64,000 nt of DNA from Perilla frutescens (Eukaryota; Streptophyta; Magnoliopsida; Lamiales; Lamiaceae). The notes under the pieces were generated by a model. It saw only the letters and a program-made list of their open reading frames with translations. It did not search any database and was not told where the DNA came from. Below are positions 36,032-46,899 of the stretch, piece after piece. The first letter of the stretch is position 1. Each line of letters begins with the position of its first letter. The stretch covers positions 51,568,183 through 51,632,182 of the forward strand of contig BRKX01000011.1 of the NCBI GenBank assembly GCA_026008535.1. Reading direction: 5' to 3'. The position numbers were made by a program, and so were the translations under genes.

Positions 36032-37893
36032 TCATTTCTCGATTTCTTTAACATTTTGAACAAGATACTGGACACTTCTGGTGAGGTGATCCACGTGAAC
36101 TTCTACATCATTCAAGACAGCATCAAGCTGCTTCTGGCAATCTGCCAGTTTCTGTTTGGTGCGGTGAAGCTCGGAGGATAGCTCACGAATTCTCTTGTCC
36201 TTCTCATCCTACATGAACAGGTGCAACGTTACAACCAAGGTTTTATCAAGAGAAAAACTATAATTTCACATTCACCATTCAGCCTCAACTTTAAAACGTG
36301 AAAAGGTGACATCGAAAGCAGCTTTCTCTTATGAGAAGTCTTCAAGAAAATGTTAAGTGGAAGTAATGTAGACAAATGATGGTTAAAACATAAGGCCTAA
36401 CAGAGTAAAGTAACTAAGATTTCTTTCATTGCTGAGGTTTTCGTTAAGACTACTATACTTTTTTTAAGTTTACATTAGGTTTTGGTTACAATAACATTCT
36501 TCGAGGCTATTTAAGCAGACAATTTTACTCTAGACAGATTCAAGGCAAGAACATTGAAGAAAATGAAAAGCAGCTAACGTTGAGTGATTCAATAGATGAG
36601 ACAGAAAACACGAAACAAGAAAAAAAGATCAAAGAAATTGAGTAATTGCAAACACGATTAAACTATCATCAATTCATCATCAAAATAAATGTATGCAAAG
36701 ATTTCAATTGAAAGACAGAGTGGTGAAAACCTGCAACTGTGCTTTAACTGGACCAGGCCGGACATTCCCCGGAGATATCCCCAACAGATGACTGTGTTGA
36801 GTTTCAACTTTTGCGATAATCCATGTTCCTGACTTCTCTTTTTTAATCATAATCATTGCCTTACAACCTTCCCTTGTTACAGCCCTCGGCTTCCTTACTT
36901 CTAGCCTCTTTACCTTCTTATTTACACGAAAACCTTCTTTATTGCAGACGAACCTCCTGCTAATAACCGAGCCATCATGGCTTGAACGATGGCAGTTGCC
37001 TATGCGGATGATGAAGCCAACACGCTTGGCATATGCATCATAATATGCCAAGGCAGATTCTTCAGATTCGAACTCCATCCCAACATATGGTTCCACATTA
37101 GCATGTAATTCTTGCATCGAAAAGCTTTTTTCATCATAAAAATTTATCATCTCTCCCCCATCCGACATACAAATATCACTTCCAACTTCCATTAGCTTAT
37201 CATCCACATCCGAACCACCAAGTTCTGCATTGGTATCAATATATTCTGTTTCGTCCACTTTATAGTTTGCAGCCTCATTTGGATCAAAATTCACTATCAA
37301 ACCAAAATAAAAATGAAAATGAAACATCATCTAACTAACTTTAACAGCAGTAAATGGCACCGGATTGTTTGGAAGCCGAAAAACAAGTAAATTCACCTAA
37401 ATGTCAACAATGGAATACACATTTAACCATGATTAATCATCATATATATTCCCAAAGAAAATGTGGAAATTTTTCGTTACTGTTGCATGTACATAACAAA
37501 TCAAAGAAACCATCATTTTCCTTCTGTGTATAACTGTCGCAGCTCCACCTATATCTTCTCTATTTATCTCTCACTAACACAAGTAAATTTGCCACAAAAC
37601 ACACACACTAACGACTTCATACAAAACCCAATTGAAGCAAACATGAAAGAACTCAGATCCACAGCATCAAATGGATTTTTATCTCTTCAACAATTAAGTA
37701 ATCCAGAGATGACTGCTGCAATCGACTGATTCAACAAGGTTTCCTAACCCTTTTTTCCCCTCAAATAAAATTGTGAATTCTTGCTGCAGACCAATAACAT
37801 ATTACAGTCGGATTATTAAAGAAAACGGAAAAAAATAATCAAGAATATCAAAATAACCTAATAAAATGGAAGAAGAAACATGGATGGCTTACT
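36032..37893 (-). CDS. FAR1-domain factor (FRS/FRF type) with start codon split by an intron
   Basis: Model: the A of the ATG is the last base of an upstream exon (37893, before gtaagc). A 599-nt intron follows. The next exon complement(36731..37293) opens with TG and continues as NFDPNEAANYKVDETEY. The last exon is complement(36032..36208). Phases agree and give 246 residues. Residues 70-170 form a FAR1 DNA-binding domain: EPYVGMEFESEESALAYYDA, then the zinc-ligand-like C117, C144, H167 and H169. The C-terminus is a heptad-like coiled coil (DEKDKRIRELSSELHRTKQK). There is no MULE transposase core or SWIM finger, so it is a short FAR1-domain protein like the FAR1-RELATED FACTORs, not a full FHY3/FAR1. 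A nuclear DNA-binding role is inferred. The only other in-frame start (37330) lies inside the intron in this model. Confidence 0.8.
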
Positions 37894-38573
37894 AATAGAT
37901 GATGATGTTGACAGCGACGATGACTGCTCCCAGTAGAATTGGTAGAAATAAATGAGAAAAATTGTACATATTTATATATCGTGCATTAAGATGAAGGCAC
38001 AAATACGTTAAATTTTACTTAAATTTTTCCTTTCAATTTTTATTTTATTTTATTATATTTTTCAGTCCCAATTTCCAGGCCCAAAAGGATAGGTAATGAT
38101 ACATTAATTAAAAATATTGCGAGAAAATTGACAGTTTAAATTGTGAAGTCATGATACTTTTCATCGCCGGAGAGGTGAGTCGGTATGATATATTATATCT
38201 TTCTTAATTTTTCTATATGAAAAATATCATAGGGTTCATTATATCTTTACGATACATAATAATTACTGAAATCATACCGATAATTAAGTTTACCGTATTG
38301 AACTCATAGTTTGGTACACCGCACCATACCTACACTTGAAAAATCAAAATATATCAAAATCATCATTATACCTAAAACAAAAATTATCAGAAAAACGTGG
38401 ATAAATGTATGTTTAACTTTTTGTAGGTGAATTGGCGATGAGGAAGCATTCTTTGTTAGAGAGTGAAATTATTAGTGTGGGCAGTTTGAGCTTCACATTA
38501 ATAATCCAAATCCACAAAATACAAAAGCTTAAGGAGCCTATCCAGGGTTCATCTTAACCATTCAGACAGCCTT
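37894..38573. other. Leader/promoter of the FAR1-domain gene and intergenic DNA
   Basis: 37894 to about 37970 is probably 5'UTR of the minus-strand gene. The remainder up to the PPR gene stop is AT-rich with no further gene. Confidence 0.4.
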
Positions 38574-40457
38574 CTACCAATAATCTCCACACGAACAGCT
38601 CCCATTTTCGAAATGGTGAAACCTATTTCGATCCCTCATAACAATCTTTCGACTGGTCACCTTAGAAATGAGCTTCATCATCGTATGGCAATCATCACAC
38701 ACTCTCAAATTCTTCACAATTCTTACACTGCTGCAAGGCTCTGTCGATATTAGCCCGTAGCATATAGCAAGCCTCTCGCTGTGTATGGCTAAAGCACGTT
38801 CCTTCTCTTCATCCACCAAGTCTTGTGACACACTATCTACTTGTGGATGATAACCTTCTGCTCGTAGTTTCTGATCCATCTCTTCGAGTTTTGTATAGAT
38901 TGCCTTCTTCTGAGGATGCCTTATGTCGCCTAGGAGGAACTCGTGGATTTCACCATTTACCTCAATGGAACTACTCCCCGGTTCCTTCTCAATGCCCCTC
39001 TCCTTCAACTTCCCACGAACTACCAGAGCTTCGTCCCATTTTCCCCAAGAAGAGTAAAAATTAGACGCGATAATGTATGTCCCAGTATCAGAACAGCTAT
39101 CATCTAGAAGAGATTTTGCAACATTTTCCCCTAATTCATACTTCTTATGAGCTTTGCACGTGCTTAAAAGTGATCCCCACATTATATGATCCGGTGCAAC
39201 TTTCATTTTTTGAATGAACTTATAAGCCTCATGGACATGCCCTGCACGGCCTAAGAGATCAACCATGCATCCGTAGTGCTCGACTCGTGGCTCTATATCA
39301 TAGTCGAGTTCCATGCTCTTGAAAATCTCGAATCCTATATCCACCAAACCACCATGACTACATGCATTGAGAACACCAACAAAAGTAATGCTTGTTGGCC
39401 TACTTCCTTCATTTATCATTCTTTTGAAGATTTGAACTGCCTCCGCGCTTTTCCCATTCAATGCTAAACCAACAATCATGGAGTTGTAAGTGCTCACTTC
39501 TTTCTCTTTCGCCTCCTCAAACACTCTCACTGCCTCTTCAATGCTCCCACACCTTGAGTACATATTGATCAAAGCTGAAGCAACAAAATGATTAACCTTA
39601 ATGTCATATTTTTCGACATATGAATGAGTCCATTTCCCAAGCTCCAATGCTCCTAACTGTGAACAAGCGGATAGGACGCAGACGACTGTAACTTCATTAG
39701 CACTCACGCCTTCCCTCTGCATCCGCCTAAAATACTCCAATGCCTTACTCATTTCATTGTTTCTTACAAGCCCATCAATCATTGCTGTCCAACAAACTGT
39801 ATCCTTACCCTTCACCAAATCAAAAACACTGCAAGCCCTTTCAACTAATTTATGCTCTAAGTAAGATGAAATCACCACTGTCATTGCAACAGCATCTCTT
39901 TCAGGCATTTCATTGAACACCTTCTTCATATCATCAAATTCTCCGCATTTCCCATATAACTCCATCAACTTCAATTTAACCTGCCGATTTGAACACAACC
40001 CGAGTTTCAAACCATGAGCTTGAATCTGCTTACCTATTTCCAAATCGAGTTCAAGCCCACACGCCTTTAACGCAGAATTAATTACAAAATTGTCTGGAAA
40101 TACGAAATTCTCAATCATCTGAACATACAAACTGATAGCATAATTATACGACCCAGATGCCACGAGCCCATCAATGAGGGCGGTGTACACGTATACATTC
40201 GGCTTCCGTGATCGACGGAAAATCTCGATAGCATAATCAATGGCGTCGAATCTGGAGCAAGCTCGAAGAAGCTCGAACACGACGAAGTGGTCGTGTTCTT
40301 GGCCATTTTTTATGATGTTAGTGTGGATTGGAGCAATTTGATCGAGATTTCTGCAATTTTGTAGAAGGGAAATCGCGTTCTTGCGGTGATTTGAATTTGG
40401 ATTGTGGTAGTTTGAATTTGGCGGGAGATAAGGTACAGTTTGCATTAAGTAACTCAT
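38574..40457 (-). CDS. PPR protein, PLS-E-DYW class, OTP80 (At5g59200)-like
   Basis: Intronless, 627 residues; chloroplast RNA-editing factor type. Roughly ten PLS-type repeats run from about residue 25 to 430, with diagnostic stretches VYVYTALIDGLVASGSYNYA, VCWTAMIDGLVRNNEMSKAL, VVCVLSACSQLGALELGKW and HYGCMVDLLGRAGHVHEAYK. The E/E+ region holds EPGSSSIEVNGEIHEFLLGD. A complete DYW deaminase-like domain closes the protein, with the zinc-site HSE (IHSERLAI), CDDCH and the C-terminal CGDYW. The repeat wording closely follows Arabidopsis At5g59200/OTP80, which I recall as needed for editing of plastid rpl23. I recall the Arabidopsis protein ending before the DYW domain, whereas this one keeps it. 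A transit peptide is plausible in the Asn/Pro-rich first 30 residues. Orthology and target are inferred. Confidence 0.9.
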   Translation of the reverse strand: MSYLMQTVPYLPPNSNYHNPNSNHRKNAISLLQNCRNLDQIAPIHTNIIKNGQEHDHFVVFELLRACSRFDAIDYAIEIFRRSRKPNVYVYTALIDGLVASGSYNYAISLYVQMIENFVFPDNFVINSALKACGLELDLEIGKQIQAHGLKLGLCSNRQVKLKLMELYGKCGEFDDMKKVFNEMPERDAVAMTVVISSYLEHKLVERACSVFDLVKGKDTVCWTAMIDGLVRNNEMSKALEYFRRMQREGVSANEVTVVCVLSACSQLGALELGKWTHSYVEKYDIKVNHFVASALINMYSRCGSIEEAVRVFEEAKEKEVSTYNSMIVGLALNGKSAEAVQIFKRMINEGSRPTSITFVGVLNACSHGGLVDIGFEIFKSMELDYDIEPRVEHYGCMVDLLGRAGHVHEAYKFIQKMKVAPDHIMWGSLLSTCKAHKKYELGENVAKSLLDDSCSDTGTYIIASNFYSSWGKWDEALVVRGKLKERGIEKEPGSSSIEVNGEIHEFLLGDIRHPQKKAIYTKLEEMDQKLRAEGYHPQVDSVSQDLVDEEKERALAIHSERLAICYGLISTEPCSSVRIVKNLRVCDDCHTMMKLISKVTSRKIVMRDRNRFHHFENGSCSCGDYW

Positions 40458-40747
40458 TTCGCATTAATCCTTTGGGGCGGATTTTGGCCACTTTCTTATT
40501 TTTAAAAAGAAAAAAAATATATATGTATATATATAGTAAGCATTTTTTATAGAAAATAAAATATGAATATTGCAATAGGGAAATTTGGAGATTCATATTT
40601 TTTTAATACATAATTATGCCCCAAAAGTTAATAAATTATACGTAAGTAATTTAATTGTTAATTGTTTAGTAGGTTCGTAGTATTTAGAGTTGAAAACTGT
40701 AATTTCCTTTTACAGTTGCATGCAATTAAAATTATCTATTTCTTATC

Positions 40748-41126
40748 TGATGGAATCCTCTATTCTAAATTTGGTGTTTCAATTCGTATTCCACAATTAA
40801 ATTTATAAAGTTTTCTTTCATTTTTTCATCAATTTTAATTTATTATGTTTTAGTTTAATTTTATGATTTTTTTAGGATTCACCCCACCCAATTAGGGTTT
40901 ATAATCATTTTTTAGTATTTAATTATCAAAGAAATGATTATTATGGTTGATTATTTTAAAAATATGATTTATAATTTTTAAAATTTCAATTTTTTGTTGA
41001 TAGATGTGACTCAACCGATTATATTATAATTAAATTTTATTTTTATAATATCTATTATTAAACTTCTTAAATCAATCGTGGAATACACAGGTTGGAACAC
41101 CAAATTTAAAATAAAGGATCTCATCA
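40748..41126. mobile_element. MITE family member (copy B, best preserved)
   Basis: Long terminal inverted repeats: the left reads tgatggaatcctctattcta + aatttggtgtt; the right, reverse-complemented, reads tgatgagatcctttatttta + aatttggtgtt. The interior shares 'ttaggattcaccccacccaa' and 'ttagggtttataatcatttt' with copies at about 10.7, 22.6 and 30.0 kb. It is 379 bp with no ORF. It lies 290 bp upstream of the PPR gene start. Confidence 0.75.
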
Positions 41127-41954
41127 CACTTCCTATTGTACCTAGTTTTGCTTTTAAAAGCGTAAGCCATGTTCGTGTGTATAACAATATTTATCATTAG
41201 TATATATACTAGTGTATAAGTATTACAAGCCAAGAGGTAGCTATTTTTTTCTATTATATAAGTTTAGTGTGCACTAATAAAATCAATTATAAAAGTGAAA
41301 CATTTCTGTAAAGATGATGTGAGAACATACTTTATATTACAACCACACAACAAGGATAAGAGCTAAAAGGTAGATATTTACCCTAGTATTTGAAATCTAA
41401 AGATCTAGTGAGGAAAATTGAAAAAAGTGTGGAAAATAAAAACAAATAAAAAAATTATATGAAAATTTTGTATGCGTCAAATCCGTCAATTAAATATTTT
41501 GACATGAGAATTTATAGTGTAAAATTTAACTTGGAGTAGTTCTCTTATGTAATTGTACAATGTGTTTTCCTTCATAATGGTACAAAAAAAAATTGGATTA
41601 AATTTTGCACACCGTGGTACTTGATTAAAATTGGATTCAATTGAAAACTAAATGAATCCAAATAGAAGACAATTTTTTAGATAATTAATTATATTGAAAC
41701 ACCCTCGTATGCAATTGGCGGAACCAAAAAAATAAATAAATTTCTGACTGCATTAATATTTAATATTATTGTGTGATCGTATATATGTTCATCTTGATTA
41801 GGTTCACAATCAAATGAGAAACATGCATACACAAGGAAAGCTTGATAAAACATCAAGGATCCATCAAAAGTGATGACAATCAAGAATCCAGCAATATACA
41901 ACATTAATTCTTTCTGTTCAAATTCCCATAAAAAAGAGATACATGCATTAATCC
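41127..41954. other. Intergenic DNA, 3' flank of psaL
   Basis: AT-rich, with the psaL 3'UTR at its right edge. Nothing else recognised. Confidence 0.4.
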
Positions 41955-42857
41955 TTACTTAACAAAGTAAGGAAGGTCAAGAACATAGAGCAAAAAATAA
42001 GCCCAAATGACACCAGAAATCCCACCAAAGAAGAATCCACCGGTGAACTTAGCCCATCCATCAGCTGTCTGCAGGGGATCCGGCACCTTCTTCCTCCCCG
42101 TCAATGTCAGCGACGGCGCCGTCGACGGCTCTCCTTCCTTGAACGATGCAATCCCATAGATGGTGAGGCAGATGCTCAGAATCACCACTAGCCCGCCTGC
42201 AGCCAATGAGCCTGCTCCACCTGCAATCTCCGTGTTCCGGAGTGGGCCCGTCTTCACGAACGGGCCCACTAGGAGGAACCCGTGGGCTAGCCCAACCTCG
42301 ATCCCCCGGAGCAGCGGGTTCACCGCTGTCCGGTAGGCCGGGAGGTTGGACAAGTACCATGCTATCAATGGGCTTGAGGTCACTGGGGTCTCAAGACTTC
42401 CAATGAATGGATCACCATTGATTGGTTGAATCACTTGGAATGTAGGCTGCAATTATTAATACTATAAGTCATGTCTTGCTGGAATTGAAATTATTTTATC
42501 AACTAGCTAGGCTGCAACATGTGTTATATAAATAATGCATGCAAGAAGATGAATGAAGCATAGAATTTGAAAGTTACGTTGTTGATTGTAGGGCAAGATC
42601 TTGTATTATCAATAATAATGTACACTAGGACTACTGGACTAGGATGTAAAAAACACGATATGAAATATATAGAGAATCTCGAGAGGGACCTTTTCCGACT
42701 GGATAGCCTTGACGGTGAAGGAAGAGGTTCTTCTCCCAGAAGGCAAGACTCTGAAGGGAGCAGCAGAGATGCCCTTTGGAGTGCCAAGTTTCCTTGTGAA
42801 TGAAGAAGCAAAATTGCTTGTCAGTTGGCTGGCCATGGTTGAAGCAGCGGCTGCCAT
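41955..42857 (-). CDS. psaL: Photosystem I reaction centre subunit XI (PsaL), nuclear-encoded
   Basis: Two exons, complement(42690..42857) and complement(41955..42446), phase 0, give 219 residues, the usual PsaL precursor size. Residues 1 to about 50 form the thylakoid/chloroplast transit peptide (Ala/Ser/Thr-rich, few acidic residues, ending near VKAIQSEK). The mature part begins PTFQVIQPINGDPFIGSLET. It contains the chlorophyll-site region AYRTAVNPLLRGIEVGLAHG and three hydrophobic helices ending YFLLYVLDLPYFVK. PsaL sits at the PsaH/PsaI side of PSI and helps dock LHCII during state transitions and form PSI trimers in cyanobacteria. The intron is 243 nt. GATAAGG boxes lie in the 5' flank. 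Confidence 0.97.
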
Positions 42858-43034
42858 TTTTTGGGGGAGTTTTTCTTTGATTGGAGAACACTGCTTATAA
42901 CTTCAAAAATATAATCAAGAAATACAGTTTCTGGTGTCTCAGTAAGCAAAAACAGTATCTTTTGCTCATAGATTGGTGGTTGAGAGTTGCTACTCACAAA
43001 CAAATGTTTTTCATTGGGTAGATCGTGTTTCATA

Positions 43035-43048
43035 CCTTATCCCTTATC
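43035..43048 (-). promoter_or_regulatory. Tandem I-box (GATAAGG x2) upstream of psaL
   Basis: Read on the minus strand the sequence is GATAAGGGATAAGG, two GATAAGG I-boxes in direct contact, about 180-190 nt upstream of the psaL start codon. I-boxes are classic light-response elements of photosynthesis genes. The role here is inferred from position. Confidence 0.55.
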
Positions 43049-43059
43049 CATATAGGGTC

Positions 43060-43860
43060 CCACTTATTTGTGAATTGTGATGCAGTTTTATGTGCCATTT
43101 CTTGATTCTTTATTTATCATTTTTCGCCTTCCTTGCATGATTTTTTGTTGGGATATTAATAAACACTAGACACGTATTAAATACTTTTGTTTGTTTTGAG
43201 TGGTAAACACGATACATCAGTAAGCATTTTACTTTAGCATCTCATCTCTACATTTTATTCTTTTCTTAGAAACAATGAAAATCGAAGCATACATCTTCAG
43301 AGCAAGATTATAAACAAAATAAAAATAAAAATAAATAATTAACAAATGAAATACCGATTCTATGACTGTGGGTAAACACACACAATCCAGTCAAGAGCCA
43401 TCATCAAAATGAAGCACAATATATGGTTCAAAATTACTTAATAAATTCGAATATAATCACAATTTTAACATTCATTCCACACTCAAATGGATCTTTTTTT
43501 TTTCAAATAAGACACCCATCTCCATCGACGTAACAAAATTATCACACAACTAAATCAAAGCAGAAAGAAATAGACAAAAATAAAAATAATGCATAAGTTT
43601 GAACCTAAGATATAATCGCACAAAGGAGAAACAGAGCATCAAAGATGACTAATACAGCATTATAAACATCAGAAACAGTGCATCTATTAGAACACAGTAA
43701 TATTAGCTTTTACAACATGCTAGAAATTAACAATGCTAAAATCTTTTTTTTTTCTTTTTTTTTTTAATATTAAACTTTGCTGATAAGCGGAACATTGCAC
43801 AAACTGAGGGTCAACTCTAAATAGTTAATGGATCTTGATGAGTCTCAGCATCTCTACGGA
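43060..43860. other. psaL upstream / FRL downstream region
   Basis: AT-rich shared flank between psaL's promoter and the 3'UTR of the FRIGIDA-like gene. No additional gene seen. Confidence 0.4.
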
Positions 43861-45991
43861 TTAGTGCAAGTAGGCTGTGTGGTACTGGTAGGCATTCCCA
43901 AAGAAGTTGCCATGACTAGGAGAGAAATTATAAGCTGGAGTGCCCACATACGATGGAACATGGTGGTCGTTCGGCCCGGCATAAACATACGGCGGCCTGT
44001 CGTAGATGTACTGTGGCTGCGGGTATCTCTCAGGCATTCTACCGTAGAAGTTCTTGTCATTCGCAACATTGGCAACTCGAGGTGCATGAGCAACACCGTT
44101 GGCACGGGGTCGTTTGGACTGTGGTTTTGCAACTTCTGTCGCCCGTTTCTTGTCTGCCTTTGCTTTCTCGATTTCAAGTACCTGTTTCTGGAGTGGATCC
44201 ACTGGGAATTGCTCTTCAAGCTTATGATCTTCAACACACTTAATTACAGCTTTAAGTGCAGTCAGCTCTTTCTCATTCACATCATTCTGGAAATGAGGAT
44301 TCACAGATATACGTGTATATATAGATTAAGCCTCAATCATGGAGAAAGGGTGCAGCAACTTGAATTTAGCTGATAAAACTTTATCGCGTACAAGATTTCA
44401 AACTCTCCAGAATCTTAAACAGGGCTAGCAAAAATTAGTCCAAATTAGAATCATACCTGTGTAGACATACCAGGTGATGCATTTCCAGGTTTGGCAGGTG
44501 ACGGCATTTTTTTGGCCTCAGACAAGTACGATTTCAGCAACGAAATAGGTGAAAACTGATCAGTAAGCTCGAATGCAAAAGCTAGATTGACAGCATCGAT
44601 CTGTCTTCCATTCTTTACCAACACATCAATCACACCTGACGATACATAAGACAAGGTTGTGAAAACCATAACAATTAGCAGATATTAACAGCAATAAGTA
44701 AATTCCGAGGGCCTTAGATTCAAGAAAAATGAGCTCGTACATATACAAAAAAACATCAATGATATAAAAACAAGGCATGTTCCCATATACATGTTTAACT
44801 TTGTGAAGGAAAAAAAATATGGCAGCAAGAATAAGAGAACATTTTACAACCACCCACCATAAGGCCTTCATGGAATTACATATATCACTGACGAGATAAA
44901 TTTATTTAAAACCTTTAAACTGACTGGTCAGATAACCAACCTGGCATTTTGCCTGACAAGCCAAGAGAACGGCATAATTCAGCTGTTTGTCGACGGCGAG
45001 AAACCATGGGTATTAGTTTTGACAAGCAATCATGATCAAAATCCGAATTGATGCCAAATGTAGCCAGCAGCTGTAGGAATGCATGCGCCTCTAACGAATT
45101 TCCATTGCTGGCATCAACATCAAGATAATCTAGCTTTGGTTTCCACTCTTCAGCAATAGCTTTTGCTCGTTCCTTAGCACTATCTGATATAATATTAGAA
45201 ACTGAGTTCACATCCAGACTTAAGATTAAACTGCTTAGGCACTCCATTAGCATTATACAGGTTCGGCGAAGGCCTATAAGATTCGAATCCTTTTTAGCAT
45301 CTGAATTCGGCACATCTGTACCATAGAACCCCTTAAGTGAATCCAGAAGCAGAGAGGCAGGATCGTTTGCAGCCCGTAAAGCAACAGGAATTTCCTCTCT
45401 CAAAGTGACGAGGTCCTTTCTGTTGTCGGATATAAACTTATGGAGTCCCCCAGAGTTCATCTCTTGGCACAATTTCACAAGCCCTGGATAAGACTTCACC
45501 TGAGCATTCATCTTTCCAATAGATTTAGTAGTACCATCAATGTTACTCATGGTAACTAACACATCAGATGTTTTCTCATCCAGAAGTGGTGTGGCAACTT
45601 TGTTTTCTCTCATTACGACTCCTGAACCCACAGAAAGTGGCTTCTCATGCATCCCAATAGCAGTCACAATGGCAGACACTGCAGCATCTCTCTTCTCTTG
45701 AAGCCTCTCGAGTGAGGTTTGCTCCTTGGCTACAACAGCTGCTTTACGCTTCTCCAACATCTCTTTGGACTCGACTATCTTAGTATCAAATTCCTTTTCC
45801 TGGTCTTCCAGCTCAGTGAAACGTCTCTTTAAAGATTTCTGAAGCCCGTGAAAATGCTCCTCGAGCTGTTTCCATTTCAAATTGAGAGTAATGGCTCGGT
45901 GACTTTCAAGTTCAGCAAATGCTTTTTGAAGCTGTTGTATCTTAGAGGCCGTTGATTCCATTAGAGCGGGAGTTGTAAAGCTGTCTTCCAT
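43861..45991 (-). CDS. FRIGIDA-like protein (FRL3/FRL4 type)
   Basis: Three coding exons, complement(44941..45991), complement(44457..44635) and complement(43861..44286), have consistent phases and give 551 residues. A leader intron (46004..46718) separates the start from an upstream 5'UTR exon, so I place the start at MEDSFTTPALMESTASKIQQ and not at the intronic ATG at 46018. The N-terminal 130 residues form a coiled coil (LKWKQLEEHFHGLQKSLKRR, EKRKAAVVAKEQTSLERLQE). The central Frigida domain follows (LVKLCQEMNSGGLHKFISDN, AFLQLLATFGINSDF, LCRSLGLSGKMPGVIDVLVK). The C-terminus is Pro/Tyr/Asn-rich and disordered, with a KKRATEVAKPQSKRPR nuclear-signal-like patch. FRIGIDA-family proteins act in the nucleus on chromatin and flowering-time control; FRL members are less well known. 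The subgroup is assigned by memory of the N-terminus. Confidence 0.92.
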
Positions 45992-46003
45992 GACATAGAT
46001 ATC

Positions 46004-46718
46004 CTGGATATTATACACAAAAATTTCAGTTCATCTAGGAAGCTGATAAACGAAGCTGTCTGCTTGCTTGTTGGTTTAAGAAACAAAATGGTAGCAAAAA
46101 AGAGCCTTAGCTCGAGTAAGATGACATGAGTTGACTTGAAACAGGAAAATAAAAAAATGCAAGTGAACACCAGAGAGAGAGAGAGGAGGCGTTATGGTTG
46201 AAGCAATTCAAGATAATACAAAACTAAGAAATGATTAGAGAAGCAAGTCAAAACAAAAGTAGAATTATTTTCAAAAACTTATGTCATCGACAAGATTTTA
46301 GACGGTAATAACACGCCTCACAAGTAAAGAACACTTAAAAAAAAACCAAAATAATTAAAATTAATAAAGCGAAAATAAATCATTGCCAAAAAAAGGAATT
46401 GAACTGAAAACACGCCCAAACGAACAATTGCCGTAATTTGCATCAATCACACCACTGAAACTCAGATCAAAACAATTAAACAAATTTGACGCCCTAAAAC
46501 AATAATTCACCAAAATCACGCAAGCAAAAAGCACCCATCAGCAAGTCAAACCGATAAATGCAGCCGAAAATAGAAGCTCAACAACTAAAACCCTCGAAAT
46601 TACAGAGCATTCATCACTAAAATTGAACATGGCCTAGATGCAAGAAACGATACTTGATCTGCAAGCGTAGGCGGAGTTAGTGGACAAAAACGGGGCAGAA
46701 ATAGAGAGCGGAACTTAC
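46004..46718 (-). other. 5'UTR intron of the FRIGIDA-like gene
   Basis: The donor CG|GTAAGT (read on the minus strand at 46719/46718) and the acceptor TATCCAG|GATATC just before the start exon define a 715-nt leader intron. It contains a short (GA)n run at about 46173-46185. Confidence 0.6.
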
Positions 46719-46899
46719 CGAATCACAAATGGTGGCGCCGGCAGAATATTGAACGGCGGCGGAGAAGCGGAAGCTCAGACCATCGTGGTTTGCGAGCGAG
46801 GTGTGGGCGAATCCCTAGAGAGAGAATGTCTGGGAAAGAGGAAAGAGAATGTGTGGGGAGGAGAAGTTGTATTTATGACAGTCTGATTCCGACAGCTCC

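Noticed and set aside
37294..37330. ATG at 37330 as start of the FAR1-domain protein
   Set aside because: It would read through a good acceptor (tttgatag) and adds a His/Phe-rich stretch unlike the family; the split-ATG model fits better, though the intronic start cannot be fully excluded.
45992..46018. Upstream ATG at 46018 for the FRIGIDA-like protein
   Set aside because: It lies inside the leader intron, before the acceptor at 46004.
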